Below, in pieces: positions 33,919 through 43,195 of a stretch of DNA of 64,000 nucleotides (position 1 is the first letter of the stretch; each line of letters starts with the position of its first letter). The position numbers were made by a program, and so were the translations under genes. Source of the stretch: Planctomyces sp. SH-PL62 (GTDB lineage Bacteria; Planctomycetota; Planctomycetia; Isosphaerales; Isosphaeraceae); NCBI RefSeq assembly GCF_001610895.1, contig NZ_CP011273.1, positions 3,410,001-3,474,000 of the forward strand, written 5' to 3'. The notes beneath the pieces are model-generated. The model had not been told where the DNA came from. It did no database searches and saw nothing but the letters and a program-made list of their open reading frames with translations.

Positions 33919-34644
33919 ATGAGACTCCTGCCAGACCTCCGGGAACGTCGCCGCAGCCCCGAACTGATGGACCAACCGGGCCTCGATCCGGCCGAACACC
34001 GCCGCGCGCTGGACGCCCTCCGCCGCGTGAACTGGTTCAGCGTCGGGACTCGGGCCGTCTGGCCCCGCATCCGGTCGTATCACCGGGAGCATCGGCGCGA
34101 CGACCCCTCGCGGCCGATCCGACTGCTGGACGTCGCGACCGGCGGCGGCGACTTTCCCGTCCGGCTCGCGCGGCTGGCCCGCCGCGAAGGGCTGAACCTG
34201 GAAATCTCCGGCTGCGACATGAGCGAGTTCGCCGTCGAGCACGCCACGCAGTACGCCCGACGCTCGGGAGTCGAAGTGAACTTCTTCGCCCGCGACGTCC
34301 TGACCCAGCCCCTCCCCGAAGGCTTCGACATCCTGACCAGCTCGCTTTTCCTCCACCACCTCGACGAGCCCGAGGCGATCGGCCTGCTCGCCGCGATGCG
34401 AACCGCGGGGGACCTGGTCCTGATCGACGACCTCGAACGCAGCCGCGCCGGCTGGGTCCTGGCCTACGCGGGCATCCGGCTCCTCTCGCGGTCGTCGGTG
34501 GCCCACGTCGACGGCCCGCTGTCCGTGGAAGGCGCCTACACCCGCGACGAGGCGCGCGAGCTGGCCTCGAAAGCCGGTTGGACCCGTACCCAGGTGATCC
34601 CTCGCTGGCCCTGCCGCTTCCTGCTGGTGGGGGAAGACCGATGA
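33919..34644 (+). CDS. Class I SAM-dependent methyltransferase
   Basis: 241 aa. Motif I is LLDVATGGGDFPVRLARLAR. The acidic loop (SGCDMSEFAVEHA) and LTSSLFLHHLDE follow the UbiE-like fold. The C-terminal part (YTRDEARELASKAGW) would shape the substrate site. It overlaps the flavoprotein gene by four bases, and the type III polyketide synthase gene comes next. It probably methylates the polyketide product. Confidence 0.85.
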   Translation: MRLLPDLRERRRSPELMDQPGLDPAEHRRALDALRRVNWFSVGTRAVWPRIRSYHREHRRDDPSRPIRLLDVATGGGDFPVRLARLARREGLNLEISGCDMSEFAVEHATQYARRSGVEVNFFARDVLTQPLPEGFDILTSSLFLHHLDEPEAIGLLAAMRTAGDLVLIDDLERSRAGWVLAYAGIRLLSRSSVAHVDGPLSVEGAYTRDEARELASKAGWTRTQVIPRWPCRFLLVGEDR

Positions 34645-35822
34645 CCTCGGCCGCGACCGCCGAGCCCGAGGGTGGAATCGACGGTGCAGGTCGGAGCGAG
34701 AGCCAGGGCGAGCCCTACGACGTCGTCGTCGTCGGCGCGGGACCGGCAGGCTCGATGACCGCCGGCGAGCTGGCGCGTCGGGGAGTCCGGGTCCTTCTCG
34801 TGGACCGGGCCGAATTCCCCCGGCCGAAGGTCTGCGGCTGCTGCCTCAACCCCCGCGCCCTGGCGACGCTGGAACGCACCGGCCTGGGAGGGCTCGCGTC
34901 CCGGCTGGGGGCCGTGGACCTGACCGCGATGGAGCTGGCGACGGCGGGGCGACGGGCCTCGATCGAGCGGCCCCTCGGGGTCGCTCTCTCCCGAGACGCC
35001 CTCGACGCCGCCCTGATCGAAGCCGCGGCGTCGGTGGGGGTCGAATTTCTGCCGGGGACGACGGCCTCGCTCCGTCCCGGACTCCCCGACACGCCTCGCG
35101 TCGTTCGCTTGCAGCGGGGCGATCGGGCGTGGGACGTGAGGGGCCGCTTCGTCGTCTCGGCGACGGGCCTGACCGACGGCCTCCTGCCCGTCGAGAACCG
35201 GGCGACCCCCGCGACGGGGGCGAAGCTGGGCGCCGGGGCGATCGCGCCCGTCGCGCCGTCGGGCTATGAGCCCGGACGTATCTACATGGCGTGCGGGGAC
35301 GGCGGCTACGTCGGCCTGGTCGTGCTGGAGGACGGCCGCCTCGACCTCGCCGCCGCGCTCGATCCCGACGCCGTGCGCGACGCCGGCGGGATCGGCCGGC
35401 TCGCCGCATCGATCCTCGCGACGGCGTCCCTGCCCCCGGTCCCGGGCGTAGCCGGACTCTCCTGGAAGGGGACCCCGCTCCTGACGAGAAGGCCGGCCCG
35501 GCTGGTCGAGCGGGGCGTGTTCCGGGTGGGAGACTCCGCCGGCTACGTCGAGCCGTTCACGGGCGAGGGCATGGCCTGGGCCGTCGCCGGCGGGGAGGCC
35601 CTCGCCGCGATCCTCGCGGACGCGGTCGCGGGCCTGGAGACCCGGCCCGATCGGCGATGGGACCTCGCCTACCGACGTCGGATCGCGCGTCGGCAGCTCA
35701 CCTGCCGCGCCGTCTCTCGGGTCCTGCGCTCGCCCTGGATGACGCGGGGACTGGTCCGCGCCCTGGGCCTTGGGCCGTCGTTGGCACGGCCTTTTCTAGC
35801 GATCATGCACAAAGCCACCTGA
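34641..35822 (+). CDS. FAD-dependent oxidoreductase, geranylgeranyl-reductase/hydroxylase type
   Basis: 393 aa. The FAD Rossmann motif VVVGAGPAGSMTAGELARRG is at about 28-47. The motif PRPKVCGCCLNPRAL resembles the Cys-Gly region of the geranylgeranyl reductase family. The second FAD motif is FRVGDSAGYVEPFTGEGMAW. The start overlaps the methyltransferase stop (ATGA). Its position between a methyltransferase and a type III PKS parallels the hydroxylase SrsC of Streptomyces alkylresorcinol clusters, so oxidation or reduction of the polyketide is likely. Confidence 0.85.
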   Translation: MTSAATAEPEGGIDGAGRSESQGEPYDVVVVGAGPAGSMTAGELARRGVRVLLVDRAEFPRPKVCGCCLNPRALATLERTGLGGLASRLGAVDLTAMELATAGRRASIERPLGVALSRDALDAALIEAAASVGVEFLPGTTASLRPGLPDTPRVVRLQRGDRAWDVRGRFVVSATGLTDGLLPVENRATPATGAKLGAGAIAPVAPSGYEPGRIYMACGDGGYVGLVVLEDGRLDLAAALDPDAVRDAGGIGRLAASILATASLPPVPGVAGLSWKGTPLLTRRPARLVERGVFRVGDSAGYVEPFTGEGMAWAVAGGEALAAILADAVAGLETRPDRRWDLAYRRRIARRQLTCRAVSRVLRSPWMTRGLVRALGLGPSLARPFLAIMHKAT

Positions 35823-35872
35823 TCCATCCCCTCTCCCCCCTCGCGTCCGTCGACAAACCTGAGGCCGCCATA

Positions 35873-36991
35873 ATGCAAGTCGAAGTGCTCGGAATCGGAA
35901 CGGCGGCGCCCCCGCACAGCATCACCCGCGCGCAGTCGGTCGACGCCGCCCGCGCGATCTGCGCCGAGGACGACGGCCACGCCGGGCTGCTCGCGGGCCT
36001 GTACCGGCAGTCGGGGGTCGAGACCCGCCGGGTCGTCTTCCAGCAGGACGAGTTCCGGCGGATCGTCTACGGCGAGGGGGACTACGACACCCCGTTCGTC
36101 TCCAAGGGGATCGGCGATCGAGGGCCCTCGACGGCCGAGCGGATGGAGCGGTTCGAGGCCGAGGCCCTGCCGCTGGCCGCGGAGTCGAGCGGGATGGCCC
36201 TGGAACGGTCGGGGGTGGACCCGAAGTCGATCACCCACCTGGTCACCGTCTCCTGCACCGGGCTCGCCGCGCCGGGGGTCGACCTGGGGCTCATGAAGCA
36301 ACTGGGTCTCTCCACGGACGTGGAGCGGACTCACGTCGGCTTCATGGGCTGCCACGGCTCGCTCAACGGCCTTCGGGTGGCGAGAGGCCTGATTTCCGCA
36401 GAGCCCGACGCCCACGTCCTGCTCTGCTCGGTCGAGCTGTGCAGCCTCCATCTCGCCTACGGCTGGGACCCCAAGCGGATGGTGGGGAACGCGCTGTTCG
36501 CGGACGGCTCCGCGGCCGTGGTGCTGGGGCCCCCTCGGGGGGCGGCGGGCGTCCCGACCGAACGGGACGTCTGGCGGCTGGCCGGCAACGGCGCCCGGCT
36601 GTTCCCCGACTCCGAGGAAGCGATGTCCTGGTTCGTCCGCGACCACGGCTTCGAGATGGTCCTCTCGCCGCGCGTGCCGGGGCTGATCCAGCGGCACGTC
36701 GGGCCCTGGCTGGAGGCGTGGCTGGGGCGTCGCGGCCTGGCCGTGGCCGACGTGGCGTCGTGGGCCGTGCATCCCGGCGGTCCCCGGGTCCTGGGCTGCG
36801 TGCAGGAGACGCTCGGCCTGGGCCCCGACGCCGTCTCGGTCTCGCGGTCGATCCTCGCGAGCCACGGCAACATGTCGTCGGCGACCGTCCTGTTCATCCT
36901 CGACGAGTTGATCCGCCGCGACGCCCCCCGCCCCTGCGTCGCCCTGGGATTCGGCCCCGGCCTGGCGGCCGAAGGGGCGCTGTTCGTCTGA
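35873..36991 (+). CDS. Type III polyketide synthase
   Basis: 372 aa from the ATG at 35873. The catalytic triad is in place: Cys160 (GFMGCHG), His300 (WAVHPGGP) and Asn333 (SHGNMSS). The terminal GFGPGLAAEGALF matches the family's GFGPG loop. It condenses malonyl-CoA units onto an acyl-CoA starter to give pyrones, resorcinols or phloroglucinols. With the upstream methyltransferase and flavoprotein it forms a compact three-gene cluster. The starter and product cannot be read from the sequence. Confidence 0.93.
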   Translation: MQVEVLGIGTAAPPHSITRAQSVDAARAICAEDDGHAGLLAGLYRQSGVETRRVVFQQDEFRRIVYGEGDYDTPFVSKGIGDRGPSTAERMERFEAEALPLAAESSGMALERSGVDPKSITHLVTVSCTGLAAPGVDLGLMKQLGLSTDVERTHVGFMGCHGSLNGLRVARGLISAEPDAHVLLCSVELCSLHLAYGWDPKRMVGNALFADGSAAVVLGPPRGAAGVPTERDVWRLAGNGARLFPDSEEAMSWFVRDHGFEMVLSPRVPGLIQRHVGPWLEAWLGRRGLAVADVASWAVHPGGPRVLGCVQETLGLGPDAVSVSRSILASHGNMSSATVLFILDELIRRDAPRPCVALGFGPGLAAEGALFV

Positions 36992-37021
36992 GTCGGGCCG
37001 GGACGGCGGCGGGGCGTCGGG

Positions 37022-38713
37022 TCAGAGGGCGGGGTATCCTTGCAGGAACCGGGCCTCGGATTCGGCGTCGCCGACGACGTAGATGTCGCCGTCGGCGGGC
37101 AGGGGCCGCGTCGCGTCGGGGTTGATCTCCAGCGCGCCGTCCCGCGAGACCGCGATGACGTTGCAGCCGGTCTCCTGGCGGATGGCCAGCTCGACCAGGG
37201 AGCGGCCGGCCATCGCGGGAGGCAGGGGGAGCCGGAAGACGTTGAGGCCCTCGGCCAGCATCAGCGTGTCCATCCGCTGGAGCAGGTTGAAGATGACGTT
37301 GGCCCCCGTCGACGCGTACGACAGGACGAAGTCGGCCCCCGCGCGGTGGAGCGTCGAGATGTTCCGTTCCTGGGTGGCGCGGCCGAGGATCTGGATGTCG
37401 GGCCGCAGCCGGCGGCAGTAGATGGTCAGGTAGACGTTCATGTCGTCGTCGCTGGTGGTCACGACGACCGACGACGATTCCTCCAGGCCGGCCCGCTGGA
37501 GCACGGCGTACTCGGCCGCGTCGCCCACGACGTAGGTCGCCGAGTCCCGCACCTCTTGCGGGTTCCGCTCGACGATCCGGGAATCGATCCCTTGCTCCTT
37601 GAGCGCCCGGGCCACCGACCGACCGACCCGACCGCCGCCGATGACGACCACCGGCTTCTCGGTCTGCCGGTAGATGCAGAAGAGCGAGTCGTAGTCGTCG
37701 AGCTGGGCGCGGGAGCCGGCCAGGAGCAGGACCGTGGTGGCCTGGATCTTCGTCTCCGGGCCGGCGTTCTCGAATCGTCCCCGGTTCCAGACGCCGATGA
37801 CGCTGGCGTTGGCGTGCTCGCGGAGCCGGATCTCGCGGAGGGTGCGGCCGACCATCGGGGTCCCGGCGGCCACGGCCTCGGCGATCAGGAGGTCGTCGAA
37901 CTCGCCGACGACGTGGCTCTTGGCGTCGCGGCCCAGGACCCGGCGGGCCAGCAGCCCCCCGAGCATCTCCGCGAGCTGGATCACCCGGTTGCAGCCGGCC
38001 AGCTCCAGGATGTCGACCGAGGGCGTCCGCGACGCGGTGGCCACGATCGGGACCGTCTCGGAGATCTCCCGCACCGTGAACGCGACGTTCGTGTTGGCCG
38101 TGTCGCTGAGCGTGGTCGCCACCAGCGCGGCCTGGTCCACTCGCACCTGACGATACGTCTCCGGGTCGTCGAGCTGGCCGAGCATCACGCGGTAACCCTG
38201 GTCGTGGAGCTGCAGCGCGTCGGGAAGCTCCGGGACGACCACCACGTACGGCACGTTCGACTGCTTCAGCTTGCGGATCAGCGACGTCTCGATCGGCCCC
38301 AGGCCCGTCAGCACCACGTGGCCCCGGGCCGTGGGCGGCAGCGAGCGCGGCGCCCGCGCCGCCGCCTGGGCGTCCATCCAGGGGAGGAAGAAGAACTGGA
38401 TGAACGTGAACGGCAGCAGGATCAGCATGAAGATGGTGCCCGAGAGGAGCACGATCACCGAGAAGAACCGCCCCAGGTCCCCCATGAACGTGATGTCGCC
38501 GAAGCCCAGCGTCGACATCACCACCATCGTCCAGTACAGGCCGGTGATCCAGCTGTAATACCGGCCCTCCAGCGCCATGATGTAATGGAAGAGGATGCTG
38601 AAGGCCAGGACCAGGAGGACGAAGACCCCGGTCAGCCGGAGCAGGACCTGGATGTTCCGCCGCCCCTTCCGGTTCGAGAGCTGCGTCACCACGGCGGTCA
38701 TCGATTTCATCAA
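37022..38713 (-). CDS. Potassium channel with two RCK (TrkA) domains
   Basis: 563 aa. Two membrane helices (VLLRLTGVFVLLVLAFSILF and FFSVIVLLSGTIFMLILLPF) flank a pore helix with the selectivity filter TLGFGD at 68-73. Two cytosolic halves follow, each with a TrkA-N fold (VVLTGLGPIETSLIRKL; VVVIGGGRVGRSVARALKEQ) and a TrkA-C domain. The first nucleotide motif is degenerate and the second intact, so only the second may bind NAD(H). It stands alone, convergent with the PKS cluster. Confidence 0.9.
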   Translation of the reverse strand: MMKSMTAVVTQLSNRKGRRNIQVLLRLTGVFVLLVLAFSILFHYIMALEGRYYSWITGLYWTMVVMSTLGFGDITFMGDLGRFFSVIVLLSGTIFMLILLPFTFIQFFFLPWMDAQAAARAPRSLPPTARGHVVLTGLGPIETSLIRKLKQSNVPYVVVVPELPDALQLHDQGYRVMLGQLDDPETYRQVRVDQAALVATTLSDTANTNVAFTVREISETVPIVATASRTPSVDILELAGCNRVIQLAEMLGGLLARRVLGRDAKSHVVGEFDDLLIAEAVAAGTPMVGRTLREIRLREHANASVIGVWNRGRFENAGPETKIQATTVLLLAGSRAQLDDYDSLFCIYRQTEKPVVVIGGGRVGRSVARALKEQGIDSRIVERNPQEVRDSATYVVGDAAEYAVLQRAGLEESSSVVVTTSDDDMNVYLTIYCRRLRPDIQILGRATQERNISTLHRAGADFVLSYASTGANVIFNLLQRMDTLMLAEGLNVFRLPLPPAMAGRSLVELAIRQETGCNVIAVSRDGALEINPDATRPLPADGDIYVVGDAESEARFLQGYPAL

Positions 38714-38869
38714 GGCGGCACCGGGCGTCGTCGCGCCTGCTCCAGGATGGGACCGGCCCCGCGTCGCGGCCGGACGCGGCGCGCGATCCTGACCGGGGCC
38801 GACGTCCAGGCTATCGCCGGACGAGTCGCGTCGCCAGGCGGCGCGGGATTTCCCGGCCCCCGCGACGGG

Positions 38870-40249
38870 TCAGTCGGCCGTCGCGGGGCTCGTCTCGGCG
38901 GGCCGGGGCTCGTCTCCTCCGGTCAGATCGCGGTCGACGAGGTCCAGGGCCTCCCGCTTGCTGTGGATCCGGCGCTCGAGCTGGGCCTCGCGGACCCGGT
39001 CGAGGATCGCGGCGAAGCTCGCGCCCGGCTTCAGGCCGTGGCGGACGAGGTCGTGGCCGGTCAGCAGCGGCGGCGGGTTGATCGGGCCGGTCGGCTGGTG
39101 TTCCAGGTAGGACTCGCAGTAGTCGACGTGGCCGGCGTGGCCGCGGGTCGCCATCGCGTCGGCCCGGTGCAGGGCCAGCAGCTCGTCGATCCCCGGCTGG
39201 GCGAGCATCCGCTTGAGCTTGGCCTCGCGGAGCTTCTCGGCCTCGCCGAGATACTGGTGGTTGGCCACCAGCCAGACGATCCGCTCGCGCTCGACGTTGG
39301 AGAGCTTCAGCCGCCGGCAGAGGTGGTCGGCCGTCCGGGCTCCGACGGCTTCGTGGTTGTGGTAGCCGACCCGGCCGCAATGGGCGCGACGGGTGGCCGG
39401 CTTGCCCACGTCGTGCAACAGGGCCGCGAACGCCAGCGGGAAGCTGGGCGAGCCCGGGAGCAGCTCCAAGGTCAGCAGCAGGTGGTCCCACAGATCCCCT
39501 TCGGGCTGCATCGGCTTGCCCTGGAAAAGCCCAACGGTCTCGACCAGGGGGGGGAGCACGGCCGCGATCAGGCCGAGCCGCATCAGGGCGTCCATGGCCC
39601 GCGCCCGGCTCCTGGGCGCGAGCATCCGCCGCAACTCCTGGGCGATCCGCTCGGGCGAGACCACCGTCACCTCGCTCGCCATCGCCCGGATCGCCTCGTC
39701 CGTCCGGGGCTCGACCCGGAGGTCGAACCGGCAGGCGAACCGCACGGCGCGGAGGAGCCGGAGCTTGTCCTCCTCGAACCGCGAGGCGGGGTCGCCGATG
39801 GCGCGCAGGACCCTCGCGTCGAGGTCGGCCCGGCCGCCGACGTAGTCGACCACCTCGCCGCCGATCGGGTCCATGAACATGCCGTTGATCGTGAAGTCCC
39901 GGCGCTCGGCGTCCTCGCGGGGAGAGCTGTAGACGACCCCCACGGGCCTCCGGCCGTCGACGTACGCCAGGTCGCTGCGGAACGTGGCGATCTCGACCTC
40001 GTTCCCCTTCTGCCGGGGGTGCCGCACCCGGACCACGCCGAACGACGCCCCCATCGTCAGCGAGCGGTAGGGGAGGCTCAGCATCACCTGGTCGGGGGTG
40101 GCGTCGGTGGCGACGTCGTAGTCCGCCGGGCTGAGGCCCAGCAGGATGTCGCGCACGCAGCCCCCCGCCCAGAGCGCCTGGTAGCCGGCCTGGCGAAGCC
40201 GGACGACGACCTCCTCGGCGAATTCCCTTCGGGCCCTGGCTTCAGCCAT
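38870..40249 (-). CDS. cca: CCA tRNA nucleotidyltransferase (class II polymerase fold, HD domain)
   Basis: 459 aa. The nucleotidyltransferase head has AGGCVRDILLGLSPADYDVA, with the two metal Asp, then RRDFTINGMFMDP and the RRxxR region (EEDKLRLLRAVRFACRF). A C-terminal HD domain has HDVGKPATRR and NHQYLGEA. It adds or repairs the tRNA 3' CCA. The tRNA genes in this window lack encoded CCA, consistent with need for it. The start overlaps the rsmD stop by eight bases. Confidence 0.92.
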   Translation of the reverse strand: MAEARARREFAEEVVVRLRQAGYQALWAGGCVRDILLGLSPADYDVATDATPDQVMLSLPYRSLTMGASFGVVRVRHPRQKGNEVEIATFRSDLAYVDGRRPVGVVYSSPREDAERRDFTINGMFMDPIGGEVVDYVGGRADLDARVLRAIGDPASRFEEDKLRLLRAVRFACRFDLRVEPRTDEAIRAMASEVTVVSPERIAQELRRMLAPRSRARAMDALMRLGLIAAVLPPLVETVGLFQGKPMQPEGDLWDHLLLTLELLPGSPSFPLAFAALLHDVGKPATRRAHCGRVGYHNHEAVGARTADHLCRRLKLSNVERERIVWLVANHQYLGEAEKLREAKLKRMLAQPGIDELLALHRADAMATRGHAGHVDYCESYLEHQPTGPINPPPLLTGHDLVRHGLKPGASFAAILDRVREAQLERRIHSKREALDLVDRDLTGGDEPRPAETSPATAD

Positions 40250-40895
40250 CGCCCACCTCCTCGCCCGGCTCCTCCCCGCCTTCGGCCTCGGGCTCGGAGC
40301 GGGGCTCGTCGCCCGCCGCCTCGTTCGCGTCCGGCTCGTCGCGCAGCCAGACGGCGACCTGGGTGTCGCCGTAGCGGCGTACGTCCCAGGCGTCGAAGTC
40401 CGGGAGGATCTGGTCGTCGAGGATGCGGCCGGCTTCGAGCACGATCAGAGACCCGGCGGGCAGCTGCTCGACGAGCTGGTCGAGCACGGCCCGGATCCGC
40501 TTGACGCCGATCTCGTATTCGCGATAGGGGGGGTCGAGGAAGACGGCCGTCGGCCCGACGAGTTCCGCCGCGTGGGTGCGGACCCAGCGATAGGCGTCGG
40601 CCAGGCGGATCTGCGCGCGGTCCTGGTAGCGGAGCTTGGCGACGTTGGCGTGGATCAGGGCGACGGCCTCGCGGTCCTTCTCGACGAAGATCGCCGATTC
40701 GGCCCCCCGGCTGAGCGCCTCCAGGCCGATCGCGCCGGTCCCCGCGAACAGGTCGACCGCCGTCCGTCCCGGCATCATCGCGCCGACGATGTTGAACAGC
40801 GACTCGCGCACGAGGTCGCTGGTCGGCCTCATGGCCGCCGTGGCGCGGGGCCCTTCGATCTTGTGGCCGCGCCTCTGTCCCGCGATGATCCGCAT
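40242..40895 (-). CDS. rsmD: 16S rRNA (guanine(966)-N2)-methyltransferase
   Basis: 217 aa. The N-terminus MRIIAGQRRGHKIEGPRATA is typical, followed by TSDLVRESLFNIVGAMMPG. SAM motif I is VDLFAGTGAIGLEALSRGAE. The catalytic DPPY is in VFLDPPYREYEIG. The C-terminus carries an acidic tail (EPEAEGGEEPGEEVGDG) beyond the catalytic domain. It methylates G966 in the 30S head and is the first gene of the pair with cca. Confidence 0.92.
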   Translation of the reverse strand: MRIIAGQRRGHKIEGPRATAAMRPTSDLVRESLFNIVGAMMPGRTAVDLFAGTGAIGLEALSRGAESAIFVEKDREAVALIHANVAKLRYQDRAQIRLADAYRWVRTHAAELVGPTAVFLDPPYREYEIGVKRIRAVLDQLVEQLPAGSLIVLEAGRILDDQILPDFDAWDVRRYGDTQVAVWLRDEPDANEAAGDEPRSEPEAEGGEEPGEEVGDG

Positions 40896-41139
40896 GTCCG
40901 CTCGCTTCCCGTGGCCCGACCTCGATCGTCCCCGTCGTCCGCACGCGACGACGCCGGGCCGAGGGCCGAGCCTTCATCATAGGTTCCGCCCGGCCGTCCG
41001 GGCAATCCGGGCGACGGAAGTTGGCGGCGGCCCGCGACCCGCCGGAATTCTCGACAGCCAGGCCGCACCCTCCTTTATGATGGCCACTTCCCGGAGATTC
41101 GCGGGCGCGGTCCCGCCGTTTGTACCAGGGGGAATTTCG

Positions 41140-43026
41140 ATGCGACGTGGCTCGATCGGTCTCGCGTGCCTCCTCGTCCTCGCCTTCGTCGGCCGCGCCG
41201 GCGCCCAGCCCGAACCGTCCGACGACTGGCCGGGCGTGGGCAACGATCCCGGCTGCATGCGGTACTCGACGCTCGACCAGATCGACCGGTCGAACGTCGC
41301 GCGGCTCAAGCCGGCCTGGACGTACCACACGGGCGAGCTGAAGGACGGGGTCGGGAAGACGATCGAGTGCACGCCGATCGTGATCGACGGCGTGATGTAC
41401 GTCACGACGGCCCACTTGAAGGTCGTGGCGCTCGACGCCGCCACCGGCGCGGAACGCTGGAAGTTCGACCCCCTCAAGGACCATCCGACCTCGCACCCGC
41501 TGGCCTCGGGCGGGGTGAATCGGGGCTGCGCGTACTGGTCCGACGGCAAGCCCGGAGGGGCTCGGCGGATCCTCCACGGGACGGCCGACGGCCGGCTTTT
41601 CTCGCTCGACGCCGCGACCGGCGAGCTGGACCCGAGCTTCGGCGACGGCGGCGTGCGCGACCTCCGCAAGGAGCTGGACCCGAAGGTCGCGAGCCTCGCC
41701 TACGGGCCGACCTCCGCGCCCGTCGTCTGGAAGGACGTGGTCGTCCTGGGCTTCTCGTGCGGGGAAGGGCCGGGGATCGCCGCGCCCGGCGACGTCCGGG
41801 CCTTCGACGTCCGCAGCGGCGCCCAGCTCTGGCGGTTCCGCACCGTGCCGGCGCCCGGCGAGTTCGGCGCCGAGACCTGGGAAGGCGAGTCGTGGAAGGA
41901 CCGAGGCGGAGCGAACGCCTGGGGCGGCCTGAGCGTCGACGTGGCTCGCGGCCTGATCTTCGCCGGGCTCGGATCGGCCGCGTTCGACTTCTACGGCGGC
42001 GACCGCCACGGCGACAACCTGTTCGCCAACTGCACGATCGCCCTCGACGCCGCCACCGGACGCCGGGCCTGGCACTTCCAGACCCTGCGCCACGACCTCT
42101 GGGACCACGACCTGCCGACCTACCCCAACCTCGTCACGGTCGAGCGCGACGGCGCGAAGGTCGACGCCGTGGCCCAGGTGACGAAGACCGGCTACGTCTT
42201 CCTGTTCGACCGGGAGACGGGCAAGCCCCTGTTCGACGTGGAGGACCGGCCCGTCCCCGCCTCCGAGGTCGCCGGCGAGCGGGCCTCGGCGACGCAGCCC
42301 GTCCCGGTCAAGCCGCCGCCGTTCGCCGTGCAGACGCTCGACGAGTCGAACGTCACCGACATCGGCGAGGCCAACCGCGCGGTCGTGCTGGAGCGGCTTC
42401 GCAAGCTCAAGACCGGCGTCCCGTTCCTCCCGCCGAGCCGAGAGGGGACGGTCGTCATCCCCGGCTATCACGGCGGGGCGACCTGGTCGGGCGCGTCGTT
42501 CGATCCCGCGACCGGCCGGCTGTTCGTCAACTCGAACAACGTGCCGAACATCCTCACGATGACCGAATCCAAGGCCGAGGACGTGCTCAAGCACGGACCC
42601 TACAGCTTCACCGGCTACCACCAGTTCCTCGACCCCGAGGGCTACCCCGCCATCAAGCCCCCCTGGGGCGTGCTGAACGCCATCGACCTGAACGCGGGCG
42701 ATTTCGCCTGGCGGACGCCGCTCGGCGAGCATCCCGAGCTGACCGCCCGGGGCGTTCCCAGGACCGGCACCGAGACCTTCGGCGGGTCGATCGTGACCGC
42801 CGGCGGCCTGGTGTTCATCGCCGGGACCAAGGACGAGCGGTTCCACGCCTTCGACAAGGACGACGGCAAGCTGCTCTGGGAACATCAGCTCCCCGCCGGC
42901 GGCTACGCGACCCCCTCCACCTATCGCGCCGGGGGGCGGCAGTTCGTCGTGATCGCCGCCGGCGGCGCGGGCAAGCTCCGCACCAGGGCCGGCGACGCCT
43001 TCGTGGCCTTCAGCCTGCCCGAGTGA
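41140..43026 (+). CDS. PQQ-type quinoprotein dehydrogenase (glucose/alcohol family)
   Basis: 628 aa from the ATG at 41140 behind AGGGGGA. A signal peptide ends near residue 23 (LACLLVLAFVGRAGA). The mature N-terminus DDWPGVGNDPGCMRYSTLDQ matches the family's DWP.YG.D...RYSPLDQI opening. Repeated tryptophan-docking blades follow (ALDAATGAERWKF, FDVRSGAQLWRF, FDKDDGKLLWEH). HDLWDHDLPTYPNLV is close to the metal/PQQ region of membrane glucose dehydrogenases. It lacks their N-terminal membrane helices, so it is probably periplasmic. The substrate is unknown. Confidence 0.85.
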   Translation: MRRGSIGLACLLVLAFVGRAGAQPEPSDDWPGVGNDPGCMRYSTLDQIDRSNVARLKPAWTYHTGELKDGVGKTIECTPIVIDGVMYVTTAHLKVVALDAATGAERWKFDPLKDHPTSHPLASGGVNRGCAYWSDGKPGGARRILHGTADGRLFSLDAATGELDPSFGDGGVRDLRKELDPKVASLAYGPTSAPVVWKDVVVLGFSCGEGPGIAAPGDVRAFDVRSGAQLWRFRTVPAPGEFGAETWEGESWKDRGGANAWGGLSVDVARGLIFAGLGSAAFDFYGGDRHGDNLFANCTIALDAATGRRAWHFQTLRHDLWDHDLPTYPNLVTVERDGAKVDAVAQVTKTGYVFLFDRETGKPLFDVEDRPVPASEVAGERASATQPVPVKPPPFAVQTLDESNVTDIGEANRAVVLERLRKLKTGVPFLPPSREGTVVIPGYHGGATWSGASFDPATGRLFVNSNNVPNILTMTESKAEDVLKHGPYSFTGYHQFLDPEGYPAIKPPWGVLNAIDLNAGDFAWRTPLGEHPELTARGVPRTGTETFGGSIVTAGGLVFIAGTKDERFHAFDKDDGKLLWEHQLPAGGYATPSTYRAGGRQFVVIAAGGAGKLRTRAGDAFVAFSLPE

Positions 43027-43075
43027 TCCTCGATCGCAACCGTCGACGAACCCCGGCACCGCGAGGCTCAAGCGA

Positions 43076-43132
43076 GGAAACGCTCGATGAGGACCCGTGG
43101 AAATGACGATTATTCCACGAGGAGGCGTTTCC
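43076..43132. other. Nested inverted repeat between the dehydrogenase and outer-membrane genes
   Basis: Outer arms GGAAACGC (43076-43083) and GCGTTTCC (43125-43132), and inner arms CGTGGAA (43096-43102) and TTCCACG (43113-43119), would fold into a two-part hairpin. It may terminate the upstream transcript or lie in the leader of the next gene. Confidence 0.4.
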
Positions 43133-43195
43133 GCCTGAGAGGACGGGGGGCGGCCCCCGGCGGAGGCCGAGGTTCTATCGCTTCGCGAGGGCCCC

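Noticed and set aside
37040-40504. An 1154-codon frame antisense to the channel and cca genes
   Set aside because: It is a shadow with no motif. The opposite strand carries two recognised genes.
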